Source: ECT2AJA-110-A sp035399845
GTDB taxonomy: Bacteria; Planctomycetota; Phycisphaerae; UBA1845; UTPLA1
Reading direction: 5' to 3'
Length of the DNA stretch: 64,000 nucleotides
NCBI GenBank assembly: GCA_035399845.1
Contig: DAOPJV010000026.1
Coordinates: 17,904 to 81,903, forward strand
Each line of letters starts with the position of its first letter. The first letter of the stretch is position 1. Shown one piece after another: positions 17,959-26,451 of this stretch. A program made the translations under genes and the position numbers. The notes under the pieces are model-generated. The model saw only the letters and a program-made list of their open reading frames with translations, was not told the DNA's origin and did no database searches.

Positions 17959-19110
17959 TTACTCCGCGCCGACGCCCAGCATTGTTCGGATCCTCGCCGC
18001 ATCCGGCGCGGCGGCGATGGCATCCTCGACGCTGGCGCGTCCGGACTGCGTGAGTTCCACGAGACTCTGTTCCATCGTGTGCATCCCGAGGCGGCGCCCC
18101 GTCTCGATGGACGAATTCACGAGGTGCGACTCGTTCTCGCGAATATTCCGGCGAATGGCCGTCGTCGCGAGCATGATCTCCGTGGCCGGAACCAACCCGT
18201 CGCTGAGCTGGTCCTTCAGAAGTCGCTGGCAGACAATCGCCCGCAGCGACGCCGCCAGCTGCGTTCGTACCTGCGCCTGCTGCGCCGGCGGAAAGACGTC
18301 CACGATGCGGGCGACAGTCTGCACCGCGCTGGACGTATGCAGCGTCGCGAGCACGAGGTGTCCGGTTTCGGCGGCGGTCAGGGCCGTCGAGATGGTCTCC
18401 AGGTCTCGCATTTCGCCGATCAGGATGACGTCCGGTCGCTGTCGCAGGACATGCCGGAGCGCGGAAGCGAATGACGGGCTGTCATCGCCGATCTCGCGCT
18501 GCTCGATGATCGACTTGTCGTTCTGAAAGTCGAATTCAAGCGGATCCTCGACCGTGATGATGTGCGCGCATCGCGTCTGGTTCACATGGTCGATCATCGC
18601 GGCGAGCGTCGTGCTCTTGCCCTGGCCCGTGCCCCCGGTGACGAGCACGAGACCGCTCGCGAAATCCGCAAATGTCAGCACCTGCGGCGGCAGCTGCAAA
18701 TCCGCGAAGGCCGGGATCCTGTTCGGAATCGATCGAATTGCGGCGGCCGGCGCCCCGCGCTGGTAGTGCATGTTGATTCGAAAGCGGCCGAAGTCCTGAG
18801 TTCCGAGCCCGAAGTCGAGGTCGCGGTGTTCCTGAAGTCGATGCATCTGCTCCGTCGTCAGCGTATCACTGAACCAGCCGAGCAGTTCATCCGCCGTCGG
18901 CGCCGCGCAGGGAAGCGCCCGCCAGTTTCCGCTGGTGAGAATCATCGGACGGACACCGGCCACGATCAGCAGATCGCTCGCGCCGGTGTCGACGCACATG
19001 CGCAGAAGGTTGTCCAGCCCCGACGCCCGTTCATTGAGATCGTCGATGACGGCGGCGCTGGTGGAACCACCGAGATTCGCCGCGTCGAACTGTTTACGAT
19101 GCACAGACAC
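17959..19110 (-). CDS. pilT: Pilus retraction ATPase PilT/PilU type
   Basis: 383 aa from a GTG with GGAGG 6 nt upstream. The N-terminal PAS-like lobe has DTGASDLLIVAGVRPMI. Walker A is at about 159-167 (GGTGQGKST), the Asp box is TVEDPLEF and Walker B is VILIGEMRD. The PilT-specific AIRNLIRE-type helix is present as TAIRRNIRENE. It powers pilus depolymerisation from the cytoplasmic base. It overlaps the pilB end by 17 nt, so translation is coupled. It is a normal, intact PilT; PilU cannot be excluded. Confidence 0.9.
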   Translation of the reverse strand: MSVHRKQFDAANLGGSTSAAVIDDLNERASGLDNLLRMCVDTGASDLLIVAGVRPMILTSGNWRALPCAAPTADELLGWFSDTLTTEQMHRLQEHRDLDFGLGTQDFGRFRINMHYQRGAPAAAIRSIPNRIPAFADLQLPPQVLTFADFASGLVLVTGGTGQGKSTTLAAMIDHVNQTRCAHIITVEDPLEFDFQNDKSIIEQREIGDDSPSFASALRHVLRQRPDVILIGEMRDLETISTALTAAETGHLVLATLHTSSAVQTVARIVDVFPPAQQAQVRTQLAASLRAIVCQRLLKDQLSDGLVPATEIMLATTAIRRNIRENESHLVNSSIETGRRLGMHTMEQSLVELTQSGRASVEDAIAAAPDAARIRTMLGVGAE

Positions 19111-20809
19111 GGAACACCTCCTCGACAGTCGTCATGCCCGATTTCACTTTTTCCATTCCGTCCTTGAACAGGGTCGTGAACTCCATTCGCTTGGCGAGCG
19201 CCCGAAGGTCCTGCAGCGTCGCGCCGTCGGACACGGCCTGCCGGATGTCGTCGGAGGGAATGAACAGTTCGTACACGCCGACACGGCCTGAGTAACCCGT
19301 CCCGTGGCATCGGGCGCATCCCTCGCCCGTGATGATCCTTTCGGCGTCGATCCCCGCCTTGTGCAGCGCGTGGCGGGCGCCAGGCGACGGCTCCGCCTCC
19401 ACTTTGCAGTAGGGACAGACTTTTCGAACCAGCCGCTGCGCCAGGACGGCGTCGAGCGACGCGCTGATCAGAAAACTCTCGACGCCGATGTTGTGCAGTC
19501 GTGTGACCGCCGAAATGGCGTCGTTCGTGTGAAGCGTCGAGAGCACCATGTGACCCGTCAGCGCCGCCTGCACGGCGGTTCGGGCCGTGTCGTTGTCGCG
19601 GATTTCGCCGACCATGATCACGTCCGGATCCTGGCGAAGCAGCGAGCGCAGCACGACGGGAAATGTCAGGCCAATCTTCTCATTCACCTGGAACTGGTTG
19701 ATCTGCCGCAGGTTGTACTCGACGGGGTCTTCGACCGTGCAGACGTTGCGTTCCGGAGAATTGATTTCACTCAGGGCCGCATAGAGCGTCGTGCTCTTGC
19801 CGCTTCCCGTCGGTCCCGTGACGAGAATCAGGCCGTGCGGGCTTCCGAGACGCTGTCGGAATCGCTTGAGCATGTCGACGGAGAAGCCGAGCGTCTCGAG
19901 ACTCACGAGCGCCTTCGTATTGTCGATGATGCGAATCACGACCTTCTCGCCGAAGAGATTCGGCAGCGTCGAGACGCGCAGGTCGATCGGCCGGCCATCC
20001 ATCAGGACGTGAATACCGCCGTCCTGCGGGAGGCGGCGTTCGGCAATGTCGAGGCCCGCCATGATCTTGATGCGGGAAACGATGGGCGCCATCATCTGGA
20101 CCGGCGGCGCCTTCTTTTCATACAGCACGCCGTCCACGCGGAATCGAATGCGCAGCTGCGTCTCATCGGGTTCGATGTGAATGTCGCTCGCGCCTTCCTT
20201 CACAGCCGAATAGACGAAGAAATTCACGAGTTTGATGACGGGCGAATCCCCCGCCATTCCCTCGAGATTGGCGATGTCATCGACCTTGGACTCGATCAGC
20301 TCGAAGGCGTCGTCAGACACATCCTCGATGATGTCGTCGATCACGAAGACATTCGCCGAGTTCACGTACTGGCCGATGATCATCTGGATGTCGGCCGCCG
20401 TCACGGCGACAACCTGAACCGTGCATTCCGTCATCCTCGCGATTTCTTCGATGAGAAAGACGTTGGAAGGCTCGCACATCGCGACAGTCAGCGTGTTTCG
20501 AACCTTGAAGAGCGGGATGACGGAGTGCTTCTCGCGATAGTCGCGAGGCAGCGTATCCATGATGTGCGGGTCGACGAGTCGAGGCGTCAGCTTGGCGTAG
20601 GGAACACCGTAGGCCTCGGCCAGCGCCTCCATGACGCCGTCCGCCGTGACGAATCCGAGATCGATCAGGACTTCGCCGAGCAGCTGCTTGTGCCCGCGGG
20701 CCGCCTGCTCTGCGATCGCCTGTTCGATCTGCGCTTCTGTGATCAGACCCTTTGCAACCAGGATCTGCCCCACCTGAAGCTTGTTTTTCGTCCCCGTCGC
20801 CGCCGTCAA
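19094..20809 (-). CDS. pilB: Pilus extension ATPase PilB/GspE with MshEN-like N-terminus
   Basis: 571 aa from TTG 20809 (GGGAGGA upstream). Residues ~10-75 carry two copies of the MshEN-type pattern (LQVGQILVAKGLITEAQIEQ; LGEVLIDLGFVTADGVMEAL), a known c-di-GMP-binding fold in related ATPases. Walker A is at 332-340 (GPTGSGKST), the Asp box is CTVEDPVEY at about 357-365, Walker B is VIMVGEIRD at about 397-405, and a tetracysteine zinc site is formed by CPYC (465-468) and CARC (498-501). It drives pilus assembly through PilC. The close neighbours STAS and HD-GYP make regulation by c-di-GMP plausible. Confidence 0.92.
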   Translation of the reverse strand: MTAATGTKNKLQVGQILVAKGLITEAQIEQAIAEQAARGHKQLLGEVLIDLGFVTADGVMEALAEAYGVPYAKLTPRLVDPHIMDTLPRDYREKHSVIPLFKVRNTLTVAMCEPSNVFLIEEIARMTECTVQVVAVTAADIQMIIGQYVNSANVFVIDDIIEDVSDDAFELIESKVDDIANLEGMAGDSPVIKLVNFFVYSAVKEGASDIHIEPDETQLRIRFRVDGVLYEKKAPPVQMMAPIVSRIKIMAGLDIAERRLPQDGGIHVLMDGRPIDLRVSTLPNLFGEKVVIRIIDNTKALVSLETLGFSVDMLKRFRQRLGSPHGLILVTGPTGSGKSTTLYAALSEINSPERNVCTVEDPVEYNLRQINQFQVNEKIGLTFPVVLRSLLRQDPDVIMVGEIRDNDTARTAVQAALTGHMVLSTLHTNDAISAVTRLHNIGVESFLISASLDAVLAQRLVRKVCPYCKVEAEPSPGARHALHKAGIDAERIITGEGCARCHGTGYSGRVGVYELFIPSDDIRQAVSDGATLQDLRALAKRMEFTTLFKDGMEKVKSGMTTVEEVFRVCAS

Positions 20810-20843
20810 TGCAGTCCTCCCCGACCTGAGCGCGTCCCGACGC

Positions 20844-21179
20844 TTATCCGAAACTCCTCACGGCCGAATCGAGGTCGTCGAAGATCTCGAAGCGCCGCTG
20901 AAGTCGCGTGATTCGGAACACGGTCTTGAGCGTGTCATCCAGGTTGCACAGCTTCACGGCGCCGAGCAGGTCCTCGCATCGGTCCTGAAGATCAAGCAGG
21001 AATTCGAGCCCGTTGCTGTCGACACTCGGAACCGTCTCGCAGTCCACAACGATGTTCGGGCAGCCGTCCTGAATGCAGAGATCGGCCTTGTCCGTGAACG
21101 TCGGAAGCGCCTCGCCGCCGATTTCCTCGTTGGAGGCAAGCACGGCGACGGAGCTGTAGCGCGTCATCTTCGTCGTCAT
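20844..21179 (-). CDS. STAS-domain protein (anti-sigma factor antagonist-like)
   Basis: 111 aa, one STAS domain. The pattern NIVVDCETVPSVDSNGLEFLLDLQDRCE matches the conserved DS[SA]G-L loop, with Ser in VDSNG as the site usually phosphorylated by an anti-sigma kinase. LVGAVKLCNL-like and LKTVFRITRL segments complete the fold. Its start codon overlaps the HD-GYP stop (TGATG) and it lies 34 nt before pilB. No anti-sigma kinase is adjacent, so it may act as a scaffold or an effector in the pilus operon rather than in a classical sigma cascade. Confidence 0.85.
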   Translation of the reverse strand: MTTKMTRYSSVAVLASNEEIGGEALPTFTDKADLCIQDGCPNIVVDCETVPSVDSNGLEFLLDLQDRCEDLLGAVKLCNLDDTLKTVFRITRLQRRFEIFDDLDSAVRSFG

Positions 21180-23017
21180 CAGCGTCCCTCCAGCGACATG
21201 GGCCCCTCGCCGGTCGCCTTCACGATCGGCGACGCGTGCCCGCGATTCATCTGAAAGAACAGCGCGCCGATGCGCCCGATATCGCTCTCACCCCGCGCCC
21301 CCTCGATGGCCGCCTCGAACATGGCGTGCGGGTTGGCCGCAAGGAAGCGTTCCGCGAGATACGGATCAAACTGCGAGCCGCTGCATCGCCGGATTTCGGA
21401 AATCGCCATCGGAATCGGCAGGGCCGCGCGATAGGTGCGGTTCGACGTCATGGCGTCGAACGAGTCTGCGATACAGATGATGCGTCCGAAGAGCGGGATG
21501 TCCCTGCCGGCGACTCCGTGCGGATAACCGCGACCGTCCACGCGTTCGTGGTGGTAGAGAACGCCCGGCACCAGGTCCTGGATCTGTCGGACGCGCGACA
21601 GAATGCGCTGCCCGATTTCCGGGTGCTTCTTCAGCAGGTCGAATTCCTCCCGCGTCAGACGCCCGGGCTTCGTCAGCACGGCGTCCGGCACACCGATCTT
21701 GCCGATGTCGTGCAGAAGCCCTGACAGATAGACGCGTTCGCACTCGATCGGCGACAGGCCGGCGCTCTGGGCCAGGGCGCGGCTGAAGAACGCCACGCGA
21801 CCGGAGTGACCGAAGGTATAGGGATCCTTCGCGTCAACGCTGTTGACCAGCGCGTGCAGCATGCCGAGAAGAAGGTCGGCAAGGTCGTCGTACAGGTGCT
21901 GATTGTGCAGCGCCGCCGTGACACGATCCGCAACGGCGCGGAACAGCTGAACGTCGACCGTCGTGAAGTCACCGGCGTCTGTGCAGTTGATCGTGTAGCA
22001 CACGCCGAGGTTGGCCTCTTCCTGTCGCATCGGGAATGCAACGACGTGCTTCAGCCACGGCTTTGTCCAGTCGAGTCCCTCTTCGTTCGGCGCCTTGTTC
22101 AGCAGCAGTTGCTTCGGACAGGCGTCCAGCCGAGGCATCAGACAGTCCGTCAGTCGAATGAGATCGCTGGTCGATCCGCCGACATCGCCGACCGTGACGA
22201 CGTGCTTCCACTGGCCGGCCCGGCGTGAATCGACGCCCTCCCGCTCGTGGCTGGTTTCATAATCGTGCCACGGCAGCACGAATGCGATCCCCGCCGCGCG
22301 GGAGATGGCGAGGAGTTCGCCGCCGACGCACTCCAGAATCTGCTCGGGATTCTGGGGAATCGCCATGTGCTCGCTGATCTCGTAGATCAGGTGCAGTTCC
22401 TCGTACGTGCTCTGAAGGTTGTTGGTCAGGACGCTCGTCTCAGTCGCCCGCCGATCACATTCCCGCGCCTGGTGGATCGTGAGCGCGAGGAGGTCCGCTC
22501 TTCGCTCCAGTCGATCCGATTCGACGCGTGTCGTATTCTCAACCTGTTTGCGCGTGAGCGTCTCGTCGATGCCGCAGTCGCCGCAGAACCTCGCGAAATC
22601 CTCCTGCGATGCGGGATCCGTAACGCAGGCCGCCACGACGACACCAACGCATCGACGTCGATCCACCAGCTGGATGACGATCAGGGGTACGGCCGACTTC
22701 CAGGGTCCGCAGACGATCGGCGCCGGCGTCGAACAGGCGTCGCCCTTGACAGACTGGTAATGTTCAGCGAGCGCCGATCTGACGCGACGCATGAACCCGC
22801 CTTCCGGCTGGGCGATTCGCGTCCAGAACGCGTCGGCCTCCTCGTCGACGGCGACGCATCGGTCTTCGCCGCTCCAGAGCGACAGCCAGAAGCCCTCCGA
22901 CCGCCAGTTGCGCGCGAGCGCTTCGAATCGATCGCTGGAGATCGGCCACGCGATCGTGGACGCCGGCAGCCTGCCCGCAGCCGGATCGAATTCTTCAATA
23001 TGAGCCGTATCGCTCAT
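21179..23017 (-). CDS. HD-GYP c-di-GMP phosphodiesterase with GAF-like sensor
   Basis: 612 aa. The C-terminal HD-GYP domain spans about 385-590 with HSGRVAFFS, LLHDIGKIG (HD at 436-437), KHPEIGQRIL, YHHERVDGRGYP (GYP at about 497-499) and DSFDAMTSNRTYR. All the metal and GYP residues needed for c-di-GMP hydrolysis are visible. A GAF-like region lies at about 205-375, after a coiled coil at 185-205. The first ~180 residues are of unknown fold and have several cysteines. No membrane span is seen, so it is cytoplasmic. It lies between the response regulator and STAS genes in the pilus operon and may lower c-di-GMP near PilB. Confidence 0.9.
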   Translation of the reverse strand: MSDTAHIEEFDPAAGRLPASTIAWPISSDRFEALARNWRSEGFWLSLWSGEDRCVAVDEEADAFWTRIAQPEGGFMRRVRSALAEHYQSVKGDACSTPAPIVCGPWKSAVPLIVIQLVDRRRCVGVVVAACVTDPASQEDFARFCGDCGIDETLTRKQVENTTRVESDRLERRADLLALTIHQARECDRRATETSVLTNNLQSTYEELHLIYEISEHMAIPQNPEQILECVGGELLAISRAAGIAFVLPWHDYETSHEREGVDSRRAGQWKHVVTVGDVGGSTSDLIRLTDCLMPRLDACPKQLLLNKAPNEEGLDWTKPWLKHVVAFPMRQEEANLGVCYTINCTDAGDFTTVDVQLFRAVADRVTAALHNQHLYDDLADLLLGMLHALVNSVDAKDPYTFGHSGRVAFFSRALAQSAGLSPIECERVYLSGLLHDIGKIGVPDAVLTKPGRLTREEFDLLKKHPEIGQRILSRVRQIQDLVPGVLYHHERVDGRGYPHGVAGRDIPLFGRIICIADSFDAMTSNRTYRAALPIPMAISEIRRCSGSQFDPYLAERFLAANPHAMFEAAIEGARGESDIGRIGALFFQMNRGHASPIVKATGEGPMSLEGR

Positions 23018-23032
23018 GATCGAGCACCTCGA

Positions 23033-23428
23033 TTACTGTGACGATGTGGTCGTCGCAGGCTCGCCCAGAATCTCATGCACGCACGCGAGCACCTCTCGCG
23101 GACTGAACGGCTTCGGAAGCACCTTCCGGATGTTCGTGTCCTTCGTGTCGTCGTCGCCCAGGGAGAATCCGCGCGCCGTCAGCATGATCACGGGAATCTG
23201 CGACGTCTGCGCCTCGTTTCGAAGTCGCGCGCACAGCTCCAGGCCGCTGAGATACGGCATCTGGTAGTCCGTGATGACAAGGTCCGGCGACTCCGCCTTC
23301 GCGGCGGCAAACGCCTCCTCGCCGTCACCCGCCGTGACGACTTCGAATCCGTTGTTTTTGAGCTTTGCGGATACGACGTGCACGATGTGCGGTTCATCGT
23401 CGCAAACCAGAACTTTGAAAGTACTCAT
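23033..23428 (-). CDS. CheY-like response regulator receiver protein
   Basis: 131 aa, a single receiver domain. All key residues are visible: D10/D11 in VLVCDDEP, the phosphoacceptor D54 in VITDYQMP, T84 in MLTARG, and K106 in VLPKPFSP. There is no output domain, so it acts by protein contact, as CheY or PilG/PilH do. It lies 93 nt downstream of the histidine kinase and 15 nt upstream of the HD-GYP gene, suggesting kinase to receiver to HD-GYP or pilus motor signalling. Confidence 0.93.
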   Translation of the reverse strand: MSTFKVLVCDDEPHIVHVVSAKLKNNGFEVVTAGDGEEAFAAAKAESPDLVITDYQMPYLSGLELCARLRNEAQTSQIPVIMLTARGFSLGDDDTKDTNIRKVLPKPFSPREVLACVHEILGEPATTTSSQ

Positions 23429-23521
23429 CTCGGACCCCCAGCTAAGGCCAGTTCCAAACCACGTTTCACTCGTGACGGCTCGCGACGGACGTGGCGTTCC
23501 GACGACGAGACTGCGTTATCC

Positions 23522-25108
23522 CTAACGGCCAACCACCGGCAGCGCGATCGTGAAGGTGCTGCCGACGCCGACTTCGCTCGCCAGCAGCACTTCGCCGCTG
23601 TGAACGTCTTCCACAATCTTCTTGACGAGATTCAGACCGAGCCCCGTTCCCTTCGCCATCTTCTTGTTCGCCTCCACGCGGAAGAACTTCTCGAACATCT
23701 TGGGCAGGTCCTCCTTCGGAATCCCCGCGCCCGTGTCCTCGATCTGAATGAGAATTCTGTGACGCTCCTCCTGCGGAACCGTGCTGACAGTCACTTTGCC
23801 CTCGTTCGGCGTGTACTTGATGGCGTTGCTGATGAGGTTGAGCACGGCCTGGTAGATCAGGTCGCGATCCGCGTCGACCTGGAACATCGCGGGCGTCAGG
23901 TTGTCCGTCAGCTCGATGTTCTTCTCCTCGGCGGAAGGCCGCATCATGTCCACGGCTTCCTTGACGATCATCGCCACGCCGATCGGCTCGCGGTTGATTC
24001 GTACCGTCCCCGCCTCGATTCGACTGATGTTGAGCATGTTGTCGATCAGGCGCCCCAGCCGTTCGGCCGACGTCTGAATGATGTCGTAATACTCCTTGCG
24101 CGTTTCCGGATCGTCGGCTTCACCATCGACGAGCATTTCGACGTAGGCGCGAATGGACGACAGCGGCGTTCGCAGTTCGTGCGCCACGTGTGCGACGAAC
24201 TCGCTCTTCTTCCTCGCGGTCTCGTGCTCGCGCGTGATGTCACGGAGAATGGTCACGACCGTGTTGCCTTCCGAACCCTCCTTGTTCTGGCTCGGGTTCA
24301 GCGGCGCCGTCACGATGAGGAATACGCGATCGCCGACAAATACCTCGCGGCGTCGATCGGCGGCCCTGGCGTCGGCCGAACGGGTCTCGCGAATCGTCTC
24401 CAGGATGTGCTCATCCTGAACCACGCTGTCGACGTTCTTGCGCAGCGCTTCCTCTTCCCGGAATCCGAGCAGTTCCTCGATCGCCGGGTTCGCAAGGACA
24501 ATCTGGTCGAAGGGATCCGTCACGAGGACGGGCTCGGACATCGCCCGGATCACGGCCAGCGTGCGCCGCCGGTTGGTCTCCGAAAGCGTCAGATCGAGCT
24601 GGAGTTTTCGCTGCATGTCCGTCAGCTGCCGCAGGCCTTCCCCCACGCGCTGCGAATGCGCCTCAATCGCCTTCCAGACGGGTCGCAGATCGCGCGGCAG
24701 CGAGGACGCGTCAACGACGTCCTTGTTGCCGTTGGTGAGGCCCTGCATCGCCACCAGGACGCCACGCATCGATCGGCGCCGCGCCATGGCGTTCCAGGCG
24801 GCCATCGCGGCGCCCAGGCCGCTCAGGCCCGCGGCCAGCGCCTTGGCCCACAGCCGGACGCCCGCCTCCGAAGAAAAGGGCGCCACGTCAATGAAGAGCA
24901 CGATCAGCATCGCGCCGACAACGGGCGCTATCACAAACGCCATCGAGACGTTGAACCGCCCCACACGGCCGGGCGCCCGCGCCGGCGCAGCGCCGAGATC
25001 GAGCGGCGCAGCCTCCGCCGTCGCCTTCGTCGCCTTGTCCGGCGGCGAAAGCTCCTCGTCGACGAGCGGCTCGTCGATCTGCCAGGGCTTGAGTTTCAGC
25101 TCGCTCAA
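23522..25108 (-). CDS. Sensor histidine kinase with PAS domain
   Basis: 528 aa. Two membrane spans lie at about 54-75 and 86-106, with little periplasmic sequence between them. A PAS domain lies at about 185-290 (SEPVLVTDPFDQIVLANPA). The dimerisation/phosphotransfer helix has the phosphorylated His at about 310 (FVAHVAHELRTPLSSIRAY). The ATPase domain carries the N box (LISNAIKYTPNEG), G1 (IEDTGAGIPKEDL), F (FEKFFR) and G2 (GTGLGLNLVKKIV). The small outside loop means the signal may be sensed in the membrane or by PAS. It overlaps the upstream TPR lipoprotein gene by ATGA. The receiver gene just downstream is the likely partner. Confidence 0.92.
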   Translation of the reverse strand: MSELKLKPWQIDEPLVDEELSPPDKATKATAEAAPLDLGAAPARAPGRVGRFNVSMAFVIAPVVGAMLIVLFIDVAPFSSEAGVRLWAKALAAGLSGLGAAMAAWNAMARRRSMRGVLVAMQGLTNGNKDVVDASSLPRDLRPVWKAIEAHSQRVGEGLRQLTDMQRKLQLDLTLSETNRRRTLAVIRAMSEPVLVTDPFDQIVLANPAIEELLGFREEEALRKNVDSVVQDEHILETIRETRSADARAADRRREVFVGDRVFLIVTAPLNPSQNKEGSEGNTVVTILRDITREHETARKKSEFVAHVAHELRTPLSSIRAYVEMLVDGEADDPETRKEYYDIIQTSAERLGRLIDNMLNISRIEAGTVRINREPIGVAMIVKEAVDMMRPSAEEKNIELTDNLTPAMFQVDADRDLIYQAVLNLISNAIKYTPNEGKVTVSTVPQEERHRILIQIEDTGAGIPKEDLPKMFEKFFRVEANKKMAKGTGLGLNLVKKIVEDVHSGEVLLASEVGVGSTFTIALPVVGR

Positions 25109-26451
25109 CGCCCGTCGTCCTCCTCAGCAATGGCGACGCGCGACGCCGCGCGAGGGTCATACAGATACCACTGGCGCGTGTTCGACGGCTCGTCGTATCG
25201 CACGACGGCGTCACGACGCGTTTCCACCGCCGCAAGCGTCTCTCGAATCCGGGGCTTCGCGGGAACCGGCGACGGCTGGCTGCGCGCGTCGTTCGACGCC
25301 TTCGCCTTCAGGATGAAGGCCGCCTCGAAGCCGGGGTCGATCTTCAGCGCCTGATCCGCGGTCTCTCTGGCCCGCGCCAGGTCGCCGCGCAGGAAATAGA
25401 CGTAGGCCTCCAGAACCAGCATCTCCGGAATCGGCTTGTTTCGTCGATTGAACGTCGAGACGATCTCCAGCGCCATGTCCAGATTTCCGGCGCGGATCGC
25501 GGAGCGACAGTAGAGGCTCCATGTGACCTGATCCGAAGGATCGTCTCGGATCGCCGCCTTCAGCACGCGCATCGCCTCGTCGTCGCGATTCAGTTCGATG
25601 CAGCTTCTCGCGAATGACTGAATCGCTTCTTTCGGTCGCGCCGGGGTGTCCGATGTCGATTCACTGTCCGCAGCGCCGCGGTTCATGTACCTGTCGATGA
25701 CCGGCTTCAGTACCGCGACGGCGTCCTCATACGCCCGTGCGTTCGCGAGAACAACGCCGGCCCGTTCCTGTACGGCTTCGTCGTCGGCGCCGATCTGGGC
25801 CACGACCCGTGCGTGACGGGCGGCGCCGTCGGCGTCGCCGCGCGCGTCGCAGATTTCCATCGCCAGCTGCCGAAGCGGAAACGATGTCTCGAACTGGCTG
25901 ACGCGATCAATCACGCTGAGCGCTTCGCCGCTGTCGCCGCGAGCCATCAGGCATTCGGCCAGCTTGAGGCGATACGCGGCTTCCTCCGGCGCGAGTTCGA
26001 CGGCGCTTCGATACCACATGATGGCGTCATCGATACGGCCGGCGCGAGACGCGATCCGCCCGCCGAGTTCCCGCCCCAGGACGTCGTCCGGGGCAATCGC
26101 CATGTACTCTTCGATCTCCGTGAGCGCCCGGGTCAGTTCACCCTTCTGATAGTGCAGTTCCGCCGAGAGTCGCAGGACTTCCGGCGAATCCTCAACCAGC
26201 CCCCGGGCTTCGGCGAGCGTCTTCTCGGCTTCGTCGTAGCGCCCCGACTTCAGCTGCTGCTCCGCCATCTGGAGCCGGACATTCCCGCGGAAGCTGTCCC
26301 ATCGCTTGCGCGCGACCGCGTTCTTGTCCTCATTGCTGATGTGCCGCGAGAAGAAATCGCTCTGTCGAATCGCGTCACATCCGCTCAGCGCGACGCCGAT
26401 CGTGACAAGCGACAGGAGAATCAATCGTTGAAATCGGATTCGGGGCGTCAT
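25105..26451 (-). CDS. TPR-repeat lipoprotein of the pilus operon
   Basis: 448 aa from ATG 26451, preceded by GGAGGTG and overlapping the secretin stop; upstream in-frame codons lack a ribosome site. A lipoprotein signal ends in the lipobox LSGC (SLVTIGVALSGC). Several tetratricopeptide-like repeats follow, for example YDEAEKTLAEARGLVEDSP and IDDAIMWYRSAVELAPEEAAYRLKLAECLMARGD. In position and design it is similar to PilF/PilW pilotins, which help the secretin reach the outer membrane, but it is longer than those. The role is inferred from its place right after pilQ. Confidence 0.82.
   Translation of the reverse strand: MTPRIRFQRLILLSLVTIGVALSGCDAIRQSDFFSRHISNEDKNAVARKRWDSFRGNVRLQMAEQQLKSGRYDEAEKTLAEARGLVEDSPEVLRLSAELHYQKGELTRALTEIEEYMAIAPDDVLGRELGGRIASRAGRIDDAIMWYRSAVELAPEEAAYRLKLAECLMARGDSGEALSVIDRVSQFETSFPLRQLAMEICDARGDADGAARHARVVAQIGADDEAVQERAGVVLANARAYEDAVAVLKPVIDRYMNRGAADSESTSDTPARPKEAIQSFARSCIELNRDDEAMRVLKAAIRDDPSDQVTWSLYCRSAIRAGNLDMALEIVSTFNRRNKPIPEMLVLEAYVYFLRGDLARARETADQALKIDPGFEAAFILKAKASNDARSQPSPVPAKPRIRETLAAVETRRDAVVRYDEPSNTRQWYLYDPRAASRVAIAEEDDGR

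Noticed and set aside
19304..20911. 535-aa plus-strand open frame
   Set aside because: Antisense to pilB, with no conserved motif or ribosome site. The PilB frame carries Walker, Asp and zinc motifs.
23075..25354. 759-aa plus-strand open frame
   Set aside because: Antisense to the histidine kinase. It is Arg/His-rich without motifs, as expected for a shadow frame in GC-rich DNA; the kinase has all its boxes on the other strand.
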